Positions 1 through 8,803 of a DNA stretch of 64,000 bases are shown in pieces (position 1 is the first letter of the stretch; the number at the start of each line of letters is the position of its first letter). Made by a program: the position numbers and the translations under genes. The DNA is from JADJRG01 sp964474905 (GTDB lineage: Bacteria; Myxococcota_A; Polyangia; Nannocystales; Nannocystaceae), in assembly GCA_964474905.1 (NCBI GenBank), contig CAYYUP010000003.1, positions 1-64,000 on the forward strand. Reading direction: 5' to 3'. The notes beneath the pieces are model-generated. The model was not told the DNA's origin, did no database searches, and was given only the letters and a program-made list of their open reading frames with translations.

Positions 1-2760
1 GCCAAAGGGGATCGCGAGCATGACGATCGCCGGCTGCACATAGGAGCGGAAGGGGATCGCGAGCAGCATGTAGATCGCGATTGCAGCGATCTTGGCGCCC
101 GCGGCGAGGGAGCCGAGGGAGTCCTGTTGCTCGCGATTTTCGCCACCGTAACCCCATTGAAGCCCGGGGTAGCGCTCGGGCAGATCGTCGAGCACCTCTT
201 TGGTGAGCTTGTCGCGGACGACGCCCGGAGTGATCGCCGAGCCCTCGCGCACATCGGCGGTGACGTGGATAATGCGGCGGCCATCAGCGCGTTCGATCAC
301 CGGCCATGAGCGGCCGCGGGTGACGTCGGCGACCTCGGCGAGCGGCACTTCGCCGCCCTGTGGCGTGCGCAGCAGCAGCTCTTCGATGGTGTACTCGGTA
401 CGCCGCTCGGCCTCGGGGAGACGGGCGATCACCTTGACCTCGTTGCGCCCCTCCTGTTGCCGCAACGCCTCGGCGCCGTAGAACGATGAGCGGACCTGGC
501 GGGCGATGTCGGTGGCGGTCAGGCCCAGCTGACTGGCCTGCGAGGTGAGGGTGAGGTCGAGCTGGGGCTTGCCGGTATCGATGCCGTTTTCGACATCGAA
601 GACCCCGGCAATGCCCTCCAGGGAGGCGACGACATCGGCTGCGGCCTGGTCGAGTATCGCGGTATCGGCGTGGCTGATCTCGATGTCGATCGCAGCGCCA
701 GCGCTCGGCCCCATGTTCGCGGAGTAGGTGAGGCTCTTGGTTTCGACCAGCGGTCCGACGTTCTTGCGCCAGAGGTCCGCGAACTGGGAGCTCTCAAAGT
801 CGCGATCGTCGCTCGGGACCAGGTACATCATCACCGCGGTCTTGTGGGCGCCGGTGACCCCTCCGGCCTTGGGACCGGGCCCGCCGCGGACAGTCTGTCC
901 GCCGATCTGCGCGTAGAGCCCGCGTTTGTCGTCGCTGCTGCCGATCTCGGCGAGGGTCTCGCGGGCGGCCTCGACCAGGCGTTTTTGTACGGCCTGGGTC
1001 TGCTCGACAGAGGCGCCAAAGGGCAGCTCGGCACGGGCGGTGATCACATCGCCGTCGAGTTTTGGAAAGAAGCGGAAGCCCAACCGGCCGCCGGCGAAGA
1101 TTCCTGCGGTCAGCACGAGCACCGCAATACCGACCCCAAGCACGGCGTAGCGGTACTCGAGACAACGGTCCAAAATTGGCGCAAAACGGCGTTTAATGAG
1201 GGATTCGAGGCCCTTGCTGATGCGTTGCTGGACCCGGTGCACACGGCCGTAAAGGCCGCCTGGTTCGCCCTGTTTGAGGTGCCCCAAGTGGGCCGGCAGG
1301 ATGAAAATCGATTCTACGAGCGAGATCACTAGGACCGAGAGAACGATCGTCGGGATCACCCGGAAGAGTTTGCCCGAGAAGCCGGGCACGAAAAAAAGCG
1401 GTGAGAAGGCGACGCAGGTGGTCGCGATCGAGAAGATGACCGGGGTCGCGACCTCTTTGGCGCCGTCGATCGCCGCCTGCACATAGGAGACCCCGCGCTG
1501 GGTCTGCTCGTAGATATTCTCGCCGACGACGATCGCGTCATCGACCACCATGCCCAGGGTGACGATGAAGGCGAACATCGAGATCATGTTCACCGACACG
1601 CCAAAGGTCGGCATGAAGAGGATCGCCCCGAGGAAGGAGATCGGGATGCCCATCGTCACCCAGAAGGCGAGGCGGATCTCGAGGAAGAGCCCGAGCGAGA
1701 TCATCACCAGGACGAGTCCCATCATCGCGTTGCGCAGGAGCAGGTCCATGCGTTGGGCGTAGATTTCGGATTGGTCGCGCCAGATCGAAATGCTGACGCC
1801 CGGCGGTAGCCAGCGGCGGATTTTTTCGATCTGCACCTTGGCTCGGTCGGAGATCTCGACCGGGGTTTGTTCGCCGGTGCGGTAGACCTTGACCATCACC
1901 GCGGGCGCGCCTTCGAAGCTCGCCTGCTCGTCGGTTTCGGCGAAGGTCTCGCGCACCGAGGCGATGTCGCCCAGGCGCAGCTCGGTGCCGCCGTCGCTGG
2001 CGATGATCGGCAGGTCGGCGAACTCGCTCTCGCTCTCGCGGCGCTCGTCGGTGCGTACCAGGACCTCGCCGCTGGGTGTCTTGATGCCGCCACCGGGCAG
2101 CCGGAATGCGCTCTTTGAGACCTTTTGGGCGATCTGTTCGAGAGTCAGGCCGTAGGTGCGCAGGCGCTCCTGGGGGACCTCGATCGCGATCTCTTTGGGC
2201 GGTGCGCCGGTGATGTCGACCTGGGTGATACCGGGATCGGCGAGCAGCTGGTCGCGTGAGCGCTCGGCGAGGGTCCGCAGGATCGCCGGGTCCTGGTTGC
2301 CGTAGAGAACGATCGAAATGACCTCGGCGCGGTTTGTGAGCTGGGAGACGATCGCTCGCTCGGTGTCCTTGGGCAGCGAGGTCACACGATCGACTGCGCC
2401 TTTGACATCGGAGAGCGCCTTGGTTGGATCTGCCTCAATGGTCAGCTCGACGTTGACCGTGCCGCTGCCCTCGGCGGCGGTCGAGGTCACGCGCTTGACT
2501 CCATCTAGACCGCGCACGGCCTCCTCGAGTGCGAGGATGATGCCGGTCTCGATGTCCGCCGGGCTCGCGCCGGGGTAGGGCACGGCGATCGAGATCAGGT
2601 CGGCCTGGGTCTCGGGAAAGACCTCTTTGCGGACCTGGCCGGCCATGATCAAGCCGCCGACGATCAACATCAGCATCAGCAGGTTGGCGGCGACCGGGTT
2701 TTGGGTCATCCAGGCGATGGCGCCGCGGGCTGGGGAGACTCGCTTGTCGGAGCTGCTCAT
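1..2760 (-). CDS. RND-family efflux transporter permease (AcrB/MexF-like), 3' end outside window
   Basis: Inner-membrane proton-driven permease of the RND (AcrB/hydrophobe-amphiphile) superfamily. The first 920 codons are present and the C-terminus lies beyond base 1. The N-terminus has a short cytoplasmic tail, then a first membrane helix (VAANLLMLMLIVGGLIMAG). This is followed by porter-domain sequence with the family-typical KEVFPE, a multi-helix block, and the helix-4 proton-relay motif GMVVDDAIVVGENIYE with its Asp pair. A second periplasmic half begins after the FFPKLDGD segment. The ATG at 2760 overlaps the TGA of the adaptor gene in an ATGA junction, so the pair is translationally coupled. 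Substrate cannot be read from sequence, and no TolC-like gene is visible in the window. Confidence 0.93.
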   Translation of the reverse strand, partial: MSSSDKRVSPARGAIAWMTQNPVAANLLMLMLIVGGLIMAGQVRKEVFPETQADLISIAVPYPGASPADIETGIILALEEAVRGLDGVKRVTSTAAEGSGTVNVELTIEADPTKALSDVKGAVDRVTSLPKDTERAIVSQLTNRAEVISIVLYGNQDPAILRTLAERSRDQLLADPGITQVDITGAPPKEIAIEVPQERLRTYGLTLEQIAQKVSKSAFRLPGGGIKTPSGEVLVRTDERRESESEFADLPIIASDGGTELRLGDIASVRETFAETDEQASFEGAPAVMVKVYRTGEQTPVEISDRAKVQIEKIRRWLPPGVSISIWRDQSEIYAQRMDLLLRNAMMGLVLVMISLGLFLEIRLAFWVTMGIPISFLGAILFMPTFGVSVNMISMFAFIVTLGMVVDDAIVVGENIYEQTQRGVSYVQAAIDGAKEVATPVIFSIATTCVAFSPLFFVPGFSGKLFRVIPTIVLSVLVISLVESIFILPAHLGHLKQGEPGGLYGRVHRVQQRISKGLESLIKRRFAPILDRCLEYRYAVLGVGIAVLVLTAGIFAGGRLGFRFFPKLDGDVITARAELPFGASVEQTQAVQKRLVEAARETLAEIGSSDDKRGLYAQIGGQTVRGGPGPKAGGVTGAHKTAVMMYLVPSDDRDFESSQFADLWRKNVGPLVETKSLTYSANMGPSAGAAIDIEISHADTAILDQAAADVVASLEGIAGVFDVENGIDTGKPQLDLTLTSQASQLGLTATDIARQVRSSFYGAEALRQQEGRNEVKVIARLPEAERRTEYTIEELLLRTPQGGEVPLAEVADVTRGRSWPVIERADGRRIIHVTADVREGSAITPGVVRDKLTKEVLDDLPERYPGLQWGYGGENREQQDSLGSLAAGAKIAAIAIYMLLAIPFRSYVQPAIVMLAIPFG

Positions 2761-4046
2761 CAGATCTTGCCCGCGATGCTAGTGACCTCGCGGGGACCGG
2801 CTGGGGCGGTGCCGCTGGCATCGAGTTCCTCTTCGATGACGACCTCTAGGCCCTCGGTGGGGGCGGCGAGCGGGGTCACGAGCACGGCGTCGCCCGAGCC
2901 CAGGCCCTTGGCGATCACTGACTCGCGGTCGCGCCAGATGACTTCGATTCGGCGGCGGGTGAGGGCGCCGTCGGCCACCAGCCAGACGTAGCGATTGTCG
3001 ATCAGCGCGGTCCTTGGGATTTTGACCGCATTGGGGATCGCCTGGCCGTCGAGGGTGACGTTGACGAAGGAGCCGATGAGCAGGGGCAGCGGGCGATTGG
3101 CGAGGCTGACCCCGAGCGCTAGGGGATCTTCGACGGCGATCAGCAGTTTGGCCATACGGCCGCGATTGTCGACCTCGGAGAGCAGGCGTTCGACGTAACC
3201 GATGCGCTCGACAGTGAGGTTGGGACCGGCGTCGAGGGCGATGTGGGCCGCTGATCCGCGCAGCCCCGAGACGTTGATGCCCGGGATGTCGAGGTGGGTG
3301 AGATTGGCGACGGGTACCGAGACCTCGACCCAGTAGCGGTTGATGTTGACCAGCGTTGCTAGGCGCGTCGACTGGGTGGCGAGCTGTCCGACCTCGACCG
3401 AGACCTCGCGGACGATGCCGTCGAAGGGCGCCCTGATCGCAGATTTGCCGCGGTCGCGGCGGGCCTTTTGCAGCTGTGCCTTCGCCGACGAGAGCTTTGC
3501 TTTGGCGCTTTTTACGTGGGGTTGGCGGAGGGCGAAGTCTCGGGAGTCCTGGCCGAGCGTATCCAGGCGGCCCTGCCAGTCGCTCTCGGCGATGTCCTTG
3601 CGGCCGCGCTCATCGGCGAGGCTGAGGCGGGCCTGGGCGATGGCGGCCTCCTGAGCGGCGATCGCAGCGGCCTGATCGCGAGCATCGATGCGGGCCAGGA
3701 TCTCGCCCTCCTCGACGATGCCGCCGGGGATCAGATTGTCGGAGCGAGAGATCACCCGGCCGGCGATCTCTGGTTGCACGATGATCTGATGGGCCGGCTT
3801 GACCTGACCCAGGCTGTCGATCTGCACTGTCTGCGAGGAGGGCCTGGCGATCATCACTTTGACCCGGACCTCGGGTTTGATGATCTCAGCCTTCTCGGGC
3901 GTCGGTCGCGAGAGGTAGAGAAGTCCCGCACTGGCGGCGGCGATCAGCACCGCGAGCACAGCGAGGATGACGTTGAGCGCTGCGGTGCGGCGATTCATGG
4001 CATCGAAACGTTGAACGCGGCCAGAATGGCCGGTACCTGCGGTCAT
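2760..4046 (-). CDS. RND efflux periplasmic adaptor (membrane fusion protein, HlyD/AcrA-like)
   Basis: About 428 aa from the ATG at 4046. In-frame alternatives are a TTG at 4085 and an ATG at 3998, which begins MNRRTAALN directly before the membrane anchor; none has a convincing Shine-Dalgarno site. One N-terminal helix (LNVILAVLAVLIAAASAGLLYL) is followed by a biotinyl-lipoyl-like half (VQPEIAGRVISRSDNLIPGG), a coiled-coil hairpin rich in Ala, Lys and Arg (roughly residues 130-200), the second lipoyl half (IRAPFDGIVREVSVEVGQ) and beta-barrel segments. It bridges the inner-membrane permease to an outer-membrane channel. It lies upstream of the permease and overlaps it by 4 nt, which defines a two-gene efflux operon. 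Confidence 0.92.
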   Translation of the reverse strand: MTAGTGHSGRVQRFDAMNRRTAALNVILAVLAVLIAAASAGLLYLSRPTPEKAEIIKPEVRVKVMIARPSSQTVQIDSLGQVKPAHQIIVQPEIAGRVISRSDNLIPGGIVEEGEILARIDARDQAAAIAAQEAAIAQARLSLADERGRKDIAESDWQGRLDTLGQDSRDFALRQPHVKSAKAKLSSAKAQLQKARRDRGKSAIRAPFDGIVREVSVEVGQLATQSTRLATLVNINRYWVEVSVPVANLTHLDIPGINVSGLRGSAAHIALDAGPNLTVERIGYVERLLSEVDNRGRMAKLLIAVEDPLALGVSLANRPLPLLIGSFVNVTLDGQAIPNAVKIPRTALIDNRYVWLVADGALTRRRIEVIWRDRESVIAKGLGSGDAVLVTPLAAPTEGLEVVIEEELDASGTAPAGPREVTSIAGKI

Positions 4047-4194
4047 AGCGTGAGTTTGACCCCCGCGCGTCCTTTTCCGTGTCAAGGGAGTCGCGTGAGG
4101 GATCGTCAGGGGCCGCAGAAGTGCGTCAGACCCGGGAGTTATCCGCCAATGGCGGGCTCTTTGGGCCGAGAGGTGGATGTAAAGCGAACGAAAA

Positions 4195-4221
4195 GGCGCT
4201 GCGGCGGGGTGCCGCAGCGCC
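4195..4221 (-). terminator. Rho-independent terminator after the cytochrome c peroxidase gene
   Basis: Perfect 11-bp stem GGCGCTGCGGC with a 5-nt loop. On the minus strand it is followed immediately by TTTT (AAAA at 4191-4194 on the plus strand). It lies just past the stop at 4239, and separates the peroxidase transcript from the efflux operon. Confidence 0.8.
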
Positions 4222-4238
4222 GGTACGGGATCTGCGCC

Positions 4239-5390
4239 TTAGCTCGGATCCGCGGCGGGCGTCTTTGGACCGCTCTCCGGGAGCTCGGGCTTGCGGGTGT
4301 ACTCGGCGTCGACCTTGCCGGTCAGCGACTCGAGGAATGCGGTGAGATAGCGGCGCTCGTCGTCGTCGAGTTTGCCCTTTGCGGTCTGGTACTCGGCCAT
4401 CACGTTGAGCACATCGTCGAGGGTCGCGGCGACACCGTCGTGCAGGTAGGGCGCAGTCTTGGTGACGTTGCGGAGCCCCGGGACCTTGAAGGCTTTTTTG
4501 TCGGCCTCGTTGTTGGTGATCGCGAAGCGACCGACGTCCTCGGTGTTGTACTCTTTTACGCTACCGAGCTTCTGGTACATCGTCGCGCCCAGATTGGGGC
4601 CCGTGTGGCACTGAATGCAGCCGGTGTCGATGAAGAGCTGGAGGCCCTGAAGCGCGTCGGTGGAGAGTGCCGAAGTATTGCCGCCGAGGAAGTCGTCGAA
4701 GGGTGCCGGTGTGATCAGACCGCGCTCGAAGTCGCCGATCGCCTTGCCGACGTTGGCGTAGGTGATCGGATCGCTCTCGCCCGGGAAGGCCGCAGCGAAC
4801 ATGTCTTTGTAGCCAGGTATTGAGGTGAGCACGGTGATCACCGCGGCCTCGTTGGGCATCGCCATCTCGACCGGGTTCAGGATCGGGCCGAGTGCCTGCT
4901 CTTCGACATCAGCGGCGCGGCCGTCCCAGAACTGGGAGAAGTGCGTCGCCGCGTTGTAGACGGTTGGCGAGTTGCGCTCGCCGCGTTGGCCCTTGTGCCC
5001 GGGCGAGGTTTTTTCGCTGTCGACGCCGAATTTGTCGAGCAGGTGGCAGCTGTTGCAGGCGATGTCTTGGTTCTTTGACAGGCGGGTATCAAAGAAGAGC
5101 GCGCGACCGAGTGCGACCTTTTCGGTGCTGGTCGGATTGCTGGGGTTGTCGGCGCGGGCGGGCAGCGGGCTGAAGTACTTTTTGGAGGCGTCGAGCAGCT
5201 TGATACCGGAGACTGCGGGTGCCTTCTTTTTGGCCTTGTCTTTGTCCTTGCCCTTGTTCTTTTTGGAGGAGGACTTGCGGGGTTTTTTGGGGCCCGCATC
5301 GCCGCCGCATGCACCGGTGGAGAGGGCGAGGCCGGTGAGGGCTGCGAGCGCCCATTGGCCGAGGCGGGAGGAGGATTTGAGTGTGCTCAT
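4239..5390 (-). CDS. Di-haem cytochrome c peroxidase family lipoprotein (CcpA/MauG-like)
   Basis: 383 aa from the ATG at 5390; the frame is open further upstream, but this start gives a clean signal peptide ending LALSTGAC (lipid Cys about residue 28). A Lys-rich linker (residues 34-58) precedes the enzymatic part. Two c-type haem sites, CNSCH (about 112-116) and CIQCH (about 258-262), have the spacing of bacterial di-haem peroxidases, with family-typical ALGRALFFDTRLS, SPTVYNAA, QFWDGRA and KVPGLRNV stretches. Family role: reduction of hydrogen peroxide in the periplasm using cytochrome electrons, although MauG-type relatives do other oxidations. The lipid anchor is an addition to the usual soluble form. 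The gene appears monocistronic and ends in a strong terminator. Confidence 0.92.
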   Translation of the reverse strand: MSTLKSSSRLGQWALAALTGLALSTGACGGDAGPKKPRKSSSKKNKGKDKDKAKKKAPAVSGIKLLDASKKYFSPLPARADNPSNPTSTEKVALGRALFFDTRLSKNQDIACNSCHLLDKFGVDSEKTSPGHKGQRGERNSPTVYNAATHFSQFWDGRAADVEEQALGPILNPVEMAMPNEAAVITVLTSIPGYKDMFAAAFPGESDPITYANVGKAIGDFERGLITPAPFDDFLGGNTSALSTDALQGLQLFIDTGCIQCHTGPNLGATMYQKLGSVKEYNTEDVGRFAITNNEADKKAFKVPGLRNVTKTAPYLHDGVAATLDDVLNVMAEYQTAKGKLDDDERRYLTAFLESLTGKVDAEYTRKPELPESGPKTPAADPS

Positions 5391-5517
5391 GGTGGATCGG
5401 AGGTGGGGGTCGGAAGAACGGGTCGAGCAAGGGCCAAACGGGGGGCCAAACAGGGGGCCAGAACGCCGCACAAGGGGGTCTTGCTCCGACCGCGATGCCC
5501 TGCGACGATACCTGACG

Positions 5518-6048
5518 ATGGATCATCTAATCCGCTTTTCGCGCGCCTGGACCTTGTGTCTCCTCACGGCTTTGCTCAGCGTCGCGGCGCCGGCCTGTGG
5601 CGGTGGTGACGAGCCGGGGCTCAGCAACCGCCTGTGGATCGATCACCTGCCAAGCGACAAACGAGACAGCATCGCGGCGCTCTTCATCGCTTCGCCCGGG
5701 GAGGGCGGGCAGACCTACGGTGTGTATTACCGTGGAACGCCCTTCAGGGGGAGTTTTGACGCCTTCGAGTGGATCGCCGACCCAGAGCATGAGGACCGAT
5801 CTCGACTGCGCTTGCTTCAGGATCAGCGCGAGGTGGAGCTCCGCCTTGAGCGTTGCGAGCCCGATCCAAAGTTTGACTACTGCGTGGTGCTTCGCGGAGA
5901 TCCCCAGGGCAGCGGACGCTATCAATCTCGAAGGCGGTGGGGGGCTCGCGGATCCGTCGGTGCAGCGGCCCAGGTCCAGACGATCTTTTCGGAGGTACTC
6001 GCCGAAGATCCCGAGCTGCGCGCGGTCTTCGGGGAGCCGCGACCCTAA
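5518..6048 (+). CDS. Small putative lipoprotein, unknown function
   Basis: 176 aa from the ATG at 5518. The N-terminus has two basic residues, a hydrophobic run (WTLCLLTALLSVAA) and Cys27 followed by Gly-Gly-Gly, which fits a lipoprotein signal peptide. The mature part is charged and mostly soluble, and I recognise no domain. The stop at 6048 is 5 nt before the GTG of the Hsp90-like gene, so the two are probably co-transcribed. It starts divergently from the cytochrome c peroxidase gene, with about 127 bp shared between them. Confidence 0.7.
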   Translation: MDHLIRFSRAWTLCLLTALLSVAAPACGGGDEPGLSNRLWIDHLPSDKRDSIAALFIASPGEGGQTYGVYYRGTPFRGSFDAFEWIADPEHEDRSRLRLLQDQREVELRLERCEPDPKFDYCVVLRGDPQGSGRYQSRRRWGARGSVGAAAQVQTIFSEVLAEDPELRAVFGEPRP

Positions 6049-6053
6049 CGCCC

Positions 6054-7805
6054 GTGAGCGAGAGCGAAGCGCAAGCGTTGCTCGGGCGGCTGGTTGCCCA
6101 GTTTGCCTCCCCCTACGACTTCCTGCGCGAGCTGGTCCAAAACTCGCTCGATGCCGGTAGCGATCGTGTGGAGGTCAGCCTAGACGCGATCCCCAGCGAG
6201 GAGGACGTGGGCGACAGCGTTGTCTACAGCCTGAGCATTTCGGACACCGGTTCGGGCATGGACGAGGCGATCATCGACGGCGGACTGACGCGTCTCTTTG
6301 CCACCACCAAGGCCGACGATCGCACGATGGCGGGTGGCTTTGGCATCGGCTTTGTGTCCGTATTCGCCTGGCAGCCCGAGGCCGTATTGGTGCAGACCGG
6401 AAGGACAGGTGAGAGCTGGGAGGTGCTCTTTTACGGAGCCTCGCGGAACTTCGAAAAGCGTCGCCTAGAGGCACCTGTCGAGGGCACGACGGTCACTCTT
6501 CTGCGCCGCGGCCCGGCTCGCGAGGGCCTGCAGATCGCCGAAGCCGTGCGCGACAGTCTCTGGCGTTGGTGCCGGTATTGTCGCCTCGAGATCACCTTTG
6601 AGAATCTTTGCGGTGACGATCCGCTGGAGCTGATTCAAGACTCGCCGGCCTCGCTTGGCGGCGAACTCTCGGTGCACGAGAGCGCCGGCGATCACAGCAT
6701 CCGCGTGGGTTTTGCGGTGCCGTCGCGGGCGGTGTTGCTTCGTCGCGGGCTTATCCTCGCGGAGGGCAGCGTGCGCGAGCTTTTGCCGGGGCTCAGCGAG
6801 ACCCTCGGCGCGGGTGCGGATCACCTCCAGGTCTGGGTTGATTCGCCTTCGCTTCGGACCACGCTCGCTCGCGACAAGGTGGTTTTGGATGGCGGTCACG
6901 GCCAGACCGAGGCCAAGGTAAACGCTGCGGTCGCGGTCCTGCGCGAGCGTCTGATCGCGGCTCTGGTCGTGAGTGCGGCTGCAGGTGCACGGACCGGTGA
7001 GAGCACGGCGCGAGCAGAAGAAGAAAAAGAAGAAAAAGAAGAAAAAAGCGACCCATGGGGGGCCTCGTGGGGGCGCGCCGAGCACTCGCGGTACGCGTTT
7101 TTGCACGGTCATCTTGCGGCGGAGCGCCAGCAGATCGGCGCTCGTATGGCCGAATTGCCATTGCTGCGCGAGCGAACAGCCGAGCGTGCCTTCACGCCTG
7201 CCGAGCTTGCCCGGGCACTCGACGGGCGGCCGTTGATCTACTCGACCTCGGGGCCTTCAGGGCCGGACGGGGCGCTCTTGGGGCTCGCGCGGGCGATCGG
7301 TTATCCGGTGATCGCGGGCAATGAGGGCGATCGGCCGTGGCTCGCGGGGTTTTCTGGGGAACTCGGTGTCGATCTTGTGTGCCTCGCTGATGCGCTCGGC
7401 GAGGTTGTCCAGGTCACTTGCGAGGGTGCCTGCGAGCGGGTTCGGGCGGCTACAGAGGCTGCGTTGCGGGATCAGGGCAGCCGCCTTAAAGATCTGCGCC
7501 TGGCGATCGGTGACTTCGTCGGTGAGCGGCCTTTGCCTGCACTTGTCGCCACGGAGCTCGCTCGCGGCGATCGCATCGTCGTCCTGCACAGCGTCGACGC
7601 GCTCGCCAGCAGAGCGCCCGCGACCCTGTGGATCGACATCGATGAGCCGCTGCTGCGGGTCGCCAACAAGGCCGAGAAGGCGACCCCCGTGGCTGCGGTG
7701 CTCGGTCTGGCTGCGGCGATCGCTGGCCTCGTCGGTGGTGGAGAGTACGATCCAGAGGAACTCGCAGAGGCCGCTCGTCAGCGCTGTGTGGAGCTGAAAT
7801 CGTGA
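6054..7805 (+). CDS. Hsp90-like GHKL ATPase domain protein
   Basis: 583 aa from the GTG at 6054; upstream in-frame codons overlap the preceding lipoprotein. The N-terminal 200 residues form a recognisable GHKL (Hsp90/MutL) nucleotide-binding domain. It has an N-box with Glu26, Asn30 and Asp34 (ELVQNSLDAGSDRV), a G1 box DTGSGM at 64-69 and a glycine loop GGFGIGFVS near 94-102. The middle resembles the Hsp90 middle segment only loosely, and the last 200 residues match nothing I know. A Glu/Lys run encoded by an A/G-only tract (7016-7047) links the two halves. The length is below canonical HtpG (about 620 aa) and the Hsp90 C-terminal dimerisation motifs are not evident. It may be a chaperone-like or signalling ATPase. 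The stop overlaps the next gene (GTGA). Confidence 0.75.
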   Translation: MSESEAQALLGRLVAQFASPYDFLRELVQNSLDAGSDRVEVSLDAIPSEEDVGDSVVYSLSISDTGSGMDEAIIDGGLTRLFATTKADDRTMAGGFGIGFVSVFAWQPEAVLVQTGRTGESWEVLFYGASRNFEKRRLEAPVEGTTVTLLRRGPAREGLQIAEAVRDSLWRWCRYCRLEITFENLCGDDPLELIQDSPASLGGELSVHESAGDHSIRVGFAVPSRAVLLRRGLILAEGSVRELLPGLSETLGAGADHLQVWVDSPSLRTTLARDKVVLDGGHGQTEAKVNAAVAVLRERLIAALVVSAAAGARTGESTARAEEEKEEKEEKSDPWGASWGRAEHSRYAFLHGHLAAERQQIGARMAELPLLRERTAERAFTPAELARALDGRPLIYSTSGPSGPDGALLGLARAIGYPVIAGNEGDRPWLAGFSGELGVDLVCLADALGEVVQVTCEGACERVRAATEAALRDQGSRLKDLRLAIGDFVGERPLPALVATELARGDRIVVLHSVDALASRAPATLWIDIDEPLLRVANKAEKATPVAAVLGLAAAIAGLVGGGEYDPEELAEAARQRCVELKS

Positions 7806-8581
7806 AACGCGAGGCAAGGCTGCGGGGATGTTTGTTGACGCTGATACTGACGCTGACGCTGATACCGGTGGGTTGCTCGGGGGTCCCCTTTTCGCAGACC
7901 CAGGCCGGTCAGGCTGTCTACGCGCGGGTGATCACGAGGACGGTGGCTCACAGGGTTTTGCAGCAGCTCGCCCCGGCAAAGCGCGCCGAACTCGACGAGC
8001 TGATGTTTTTGTTGGATCTTCGGAGGGCCTCGGGCAATGAAAAGAGTCCACTCCGCATCTATCGCCGGATCGAGCGACGGCTCGCGAATCCCCGCATTGT
8101 CTCGCGGCAGAGCGTCGAGATCGTGCTTGGCGATATGGCGCGGGTTATCGCAGCGCAGGGCCATACTATCAATAGTATAAATGCTGATGATATGGAGGGG
8201 TACGCCCTAGTCTCGAAGATGATGGAGTCGGCGGAGGGCGCGTTCCCCAGCGCAGACGAGTGCTTGCTGCGGATCCGCAGCTACCCTGCGGCGGTGGTTG
8301 TCGCGCGGCTAACGGAGGGGTACTTTAGCGACGATTGGTATCATCGTCACAACATGCGTGAGGTGATCGTGCGCGAGTTGCTCTCTGGCGGCTATGGAGT
8401 TGCGCCCTTGGATGTGTACGCCGAACATCTGCGGTGGGACTCCCCTAGTCGCGACCCAGAATCGCTTTACGGTCGAGTTGTGCGGGCGAGCCGGGCGGAG
8501 CTCGGTGACGATTTTGGTCCTTGGTTTAAGGAAGTTCGCGGCCGGTCCTATCGTGGGACGATGATGCGCGCTCGTCTCTGA
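7802..8581 (+). CDS. Putative lipoprotein, unknown function
   Basis: 259 aa from the GTG at 7802, overlapping the Hsp90-like gene's TGA by 4 nt, so it is translationally coupled to it. The signal peptide (CLLTLILTLTLIPVGC) carries a lipobox at VGC. Its Leu/Thr/Ile repeats come from tandem GACGCT/GATACT-like hexamers at about 7838-7866. The mature protein is mixed alpha-helical with no recognised domain. The codons at 8163-8200 are unusually AT-rich for this genome and contain a perfect inverted repeat. The three-gene arrangement (5518, 6054, 7802) suggests a lipoprotein partnered with a GHKL ATPase, but no function can be assigned. Confidence 0.75.
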   Translation: MKREARLRGCLLTLILTLTLIPVGCSGVPFSQTQAGQAVYARVITRTVAHRVLQQLAPAKRAELDELMFLLDLRRASGNEKSPLRIYRRIERRLANPRIVSRQSVEIVLGDMARVIAAQGHTINSINADDMEGYALVSKMMESAEGAFPSADECLLRIRSYPAAVVVARLTEGYFSDDWYHRHNMREVIVRELLSGGYGVAPLDVYAEHLRWDSPSRDPESLYGRVVRASRAELGDDFGPWFKEVRGRSYRGTMMRARL

Positions 8582-8803
8582 GCGAGAGATCTTGGCCCTG
8601 CGGTGGCGCCGCCGGACCTGCGATGTTTGACAGGGCGAGCTGGAGGGCGCGGCTCGAGTCTGAGATCGATGTTTTTGGGCCGATAGCTGCCCGATGTGAC
8701 AGGGTTGCGCGAGGCTGCGACCTGGGCTTGCGAGCGCGCCTTGGGGCTGATAGCGGCGGTTATAGGGCATTTGCGCGGTCAGGTGACTCTATACTCGTGG
8801 AAT

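Noticed and set aside
3468..4823. 451-codon plus-strand open frame
   Set aside because: It runs antisense across the efflux adaptor gene and the peroxidase gene, both of which have clear motifs, and its own translation is low-complexity Arg/Gly/Leu.
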